7,453 nucleotides of DNA, from NCBI GenBank assembly GCA_026998145.1, contig JALTRC010000582.1:1-7453 (forward strand), given 5' to 3'. The notes under the pieces were generated by a model, which saw nothing but the letters and a program-made list of their open reading frames with translations, did no database searches and was not told the origin of the DNA. Position numbers and translations under genes: made by a program. Source of the stretch: Gammaproteobacteria bacterium (GTDB taxonomy: Bacteria; Pseudomonadota; Gammaproteobacteria; SZUA-229). Positions 6,470 through 7,453 of the stretch are shown here, one piece after another (the first letter of the stretch is position 1; each line of letters starts with the position of its first letter).

Positions 6470-7453
6470 TGAATATCTTAAGCAGTCAAATTTACAAGCT
6501 TATTCATAAACCCGTGTTCTGGGTGGCCATATCCTTATTACTGGTCAGCCTGCCCAGTAGCCGGTATTTTCCTGCATGGATTAATGTGCTGGTTGCCGGC
6601 CTGCTTTTCTGGCGCCTGATGATTGAAACCCGGCAGGCCCGTCTGCCACCTAAGATATTGTTATTCCTGTTAGGCATTGGCATCTTTTCCGGGGTTTTTA
6701 TGCAGTTTTCCACCATCGCAGGAAAAACCGCCGGCAGCGCCCTGCTGATTATTTTAATGACCCTTAAATTACTGGAGAGCCGTAAAGCCAGAGATTACCG
6801 AATCATAATCAGCCTGTGTTTTTTTATAATGGCCACCGGTTTTCTGTTTTCCCAGAGTATTCCCACATTACTGATTAGCCTGTTTTCCATCCCCGTATTA
6901 CTGATGGCTTTGATGCGCATTACCCAGCATACCGCCCCCCTGAACTTTAAACAGGATCTGGCCATGGCCGGTAAACTCTCAGCACTGGCCCTGCCACTGA
7001 TGCTGGTTCTGTTTATTCTGTTTCCCCGTATTCCCGGCCCCTTATGGCAACTGCCGGCGGATAAAAATACGGCGCAAACAGGCCTCAGCGACCATATGTC
7101 ACCGGCCAATATTTCCCGACTGATTCAGTCCAGTGCACTCGCCTTTCGGGTTAAGTTTGATCACAATATTCCCAACCCGCCCCAGCGTTACTGGCGCGCA
7201 CTGGTGTTATGGCATTTTGATGGCACTAACTGGACACAGGGCAGCAAAAACCAGACCCGCTCACCACTTATGGAAGCCCTGGGCCAGCCGGTTAAATACA
7301 CCATTACCCTGGAACCCAGTCACCGCAAATGGGTTTACGCACTGGATATGCCCTACTCGGTGCCCGCCGGCATCACTTACAATAATAACTTTGTGCTACG
7401 GGCCGATAAAACCATCGATAACCTCAAACAATATCAGCTCAATGCCTATCTGG
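6469..7453 (+). CDS. TgpA-like (DUF3488) transglutaminase-family membrane protein, 3' end cut off
   Basis: The frame stays open from the ATG at 6469, overlapping the DUF58 TGA (TGATG), to the window end, giving 328 residues. About six hydrophobic segments occupy residues 15-188 (for example 16-30, 39-52, 62-80, 88-102, 110-127 and 131-148, with another at 171-186). They are followed by the family motif LFPRIPGPLWQLP (184-196), then GLSDHMSPANISRLIQSS (205-222) and YWRALVLWHFDGTNW (241-255), all typical of DUF3488/TgpA proteins. The periplasmic Cys-His-Asp transglutaminase core and the usual C-terminal membrane segment and tail would lie beyond 7453, so catalytic competence cannot be judged. 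TgpA of Pseudomonas aeruginosa has a periplasmic transglutaminase domain. No ribosome binding site is evident, so reinitiation after DUF58 is likely. The family is confident from the N-terminal half alone. Confidence 0.9.
   Translation, partial: MNILSSQIYKLIHKPVFWVAISLLLVSLPSSRYFPAWINVLVAGLLFWRLMIETRQARLPPKILLFLLGIGIFSGVFMQFSTIAGKTAGSALLIILMTLKLLESRKARDYRIIISLCFFIMATGFLFSQSIPTLLISLFSIPVLLMALMRITQHTAPLNFKQDLAMAGKLSALALPLMLVLFILFPRIPGPLWQLPADKNTAQTGLSDHMSPANISRLIQSSALAFRVKFDHNIPNPPQRYWRALVLWHFDGTNWTQGSKNQTRSPLMEALGQPVKYTITLEPSHRKWVYALDMPYSVPAGITYNNNFVLRADKTIDNLKQYQLNAYL

Noticed and set aside
6795..7109. A 104-aa minus-strand open frame
   Set aside because: It is antisense to the TgpA-like gene, whose motifs are clear, and shows no domain of its own.
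1..7453. CRISPR array, insertion sequence, toxin-antitoxin or phage-defence system
   Set aside because: No regularly spaced direct repeats, transposase, integrase, small toxin pair or defence-domain gene was seen; all coding space is explained by seven genes.

Overview
The window looks like chromosomal DNA from a gammaproteobacterium. The evidence is a moderate GC content, an MlaE-type lipid permease, a MoxR-DUF58-TgpA operon of the kind common in that class, and an RsbW-like kinase of proteobacterial flavour. The flavoprotein resembling sulfide:quinone oxidoreductases (SQR) allows, but does not prove, a sulfur-oxidising lifestyle. I saw no transposon, tRNA, rRNA, CRISPR array or prophage gene. 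Seven protein genes fill the window, and the genes at both ends are cut by the window edges.

Left block, minus strand, 3153 down to 1. Four genes are packed as one operon: an HDOD-PP2C (RsbU/SpoIIE-type) phosphatase, an RsbW/SpoIIAB-type histidine-kinase-like ATPase, a STAS anti-sigma-antagonist-type protein and an MlaE-family ABC permease. The junctions are +1, -4 and +2 bases. The first three are the complete set of parts of a partner-switching circuit: phosphatase, kinase and phosphorylatable STAS. No sigma factor is visible. The next gene is instead a lipid-transport permease, whose relatives normally work with a STAS subunit (MlaB). This suggests, as inference, that the switch acts on a Mla-type phospholipid transporter, or that the STAS protein serves both roles.

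Middle, minus strand, 4370 to 3243. A single FAD-dependent oxidoreductase of the SQR-like family ends at a strong intrinsic terminator (3181-3222), which separates it from the phosphatase operon. Its upstream region (4371-4553) has a perfect TATAAT box and two short inverted repeats that could be operators.

Right block, plus strand, 4554 to the end. A MoxR AAA+ ATPase, a DUF58 membrane protein and a TgpA/DUF3488 transglutaminase-like membrane protein (truncated by the window) form an operon with one-base stop/start overlaps. Such operons are thought to act in cell-envelope or periplasmic protein maturation. The DUF58 and TgpA genes have weak or no ribosome binding sites of their own and probably depend on translational coupling.
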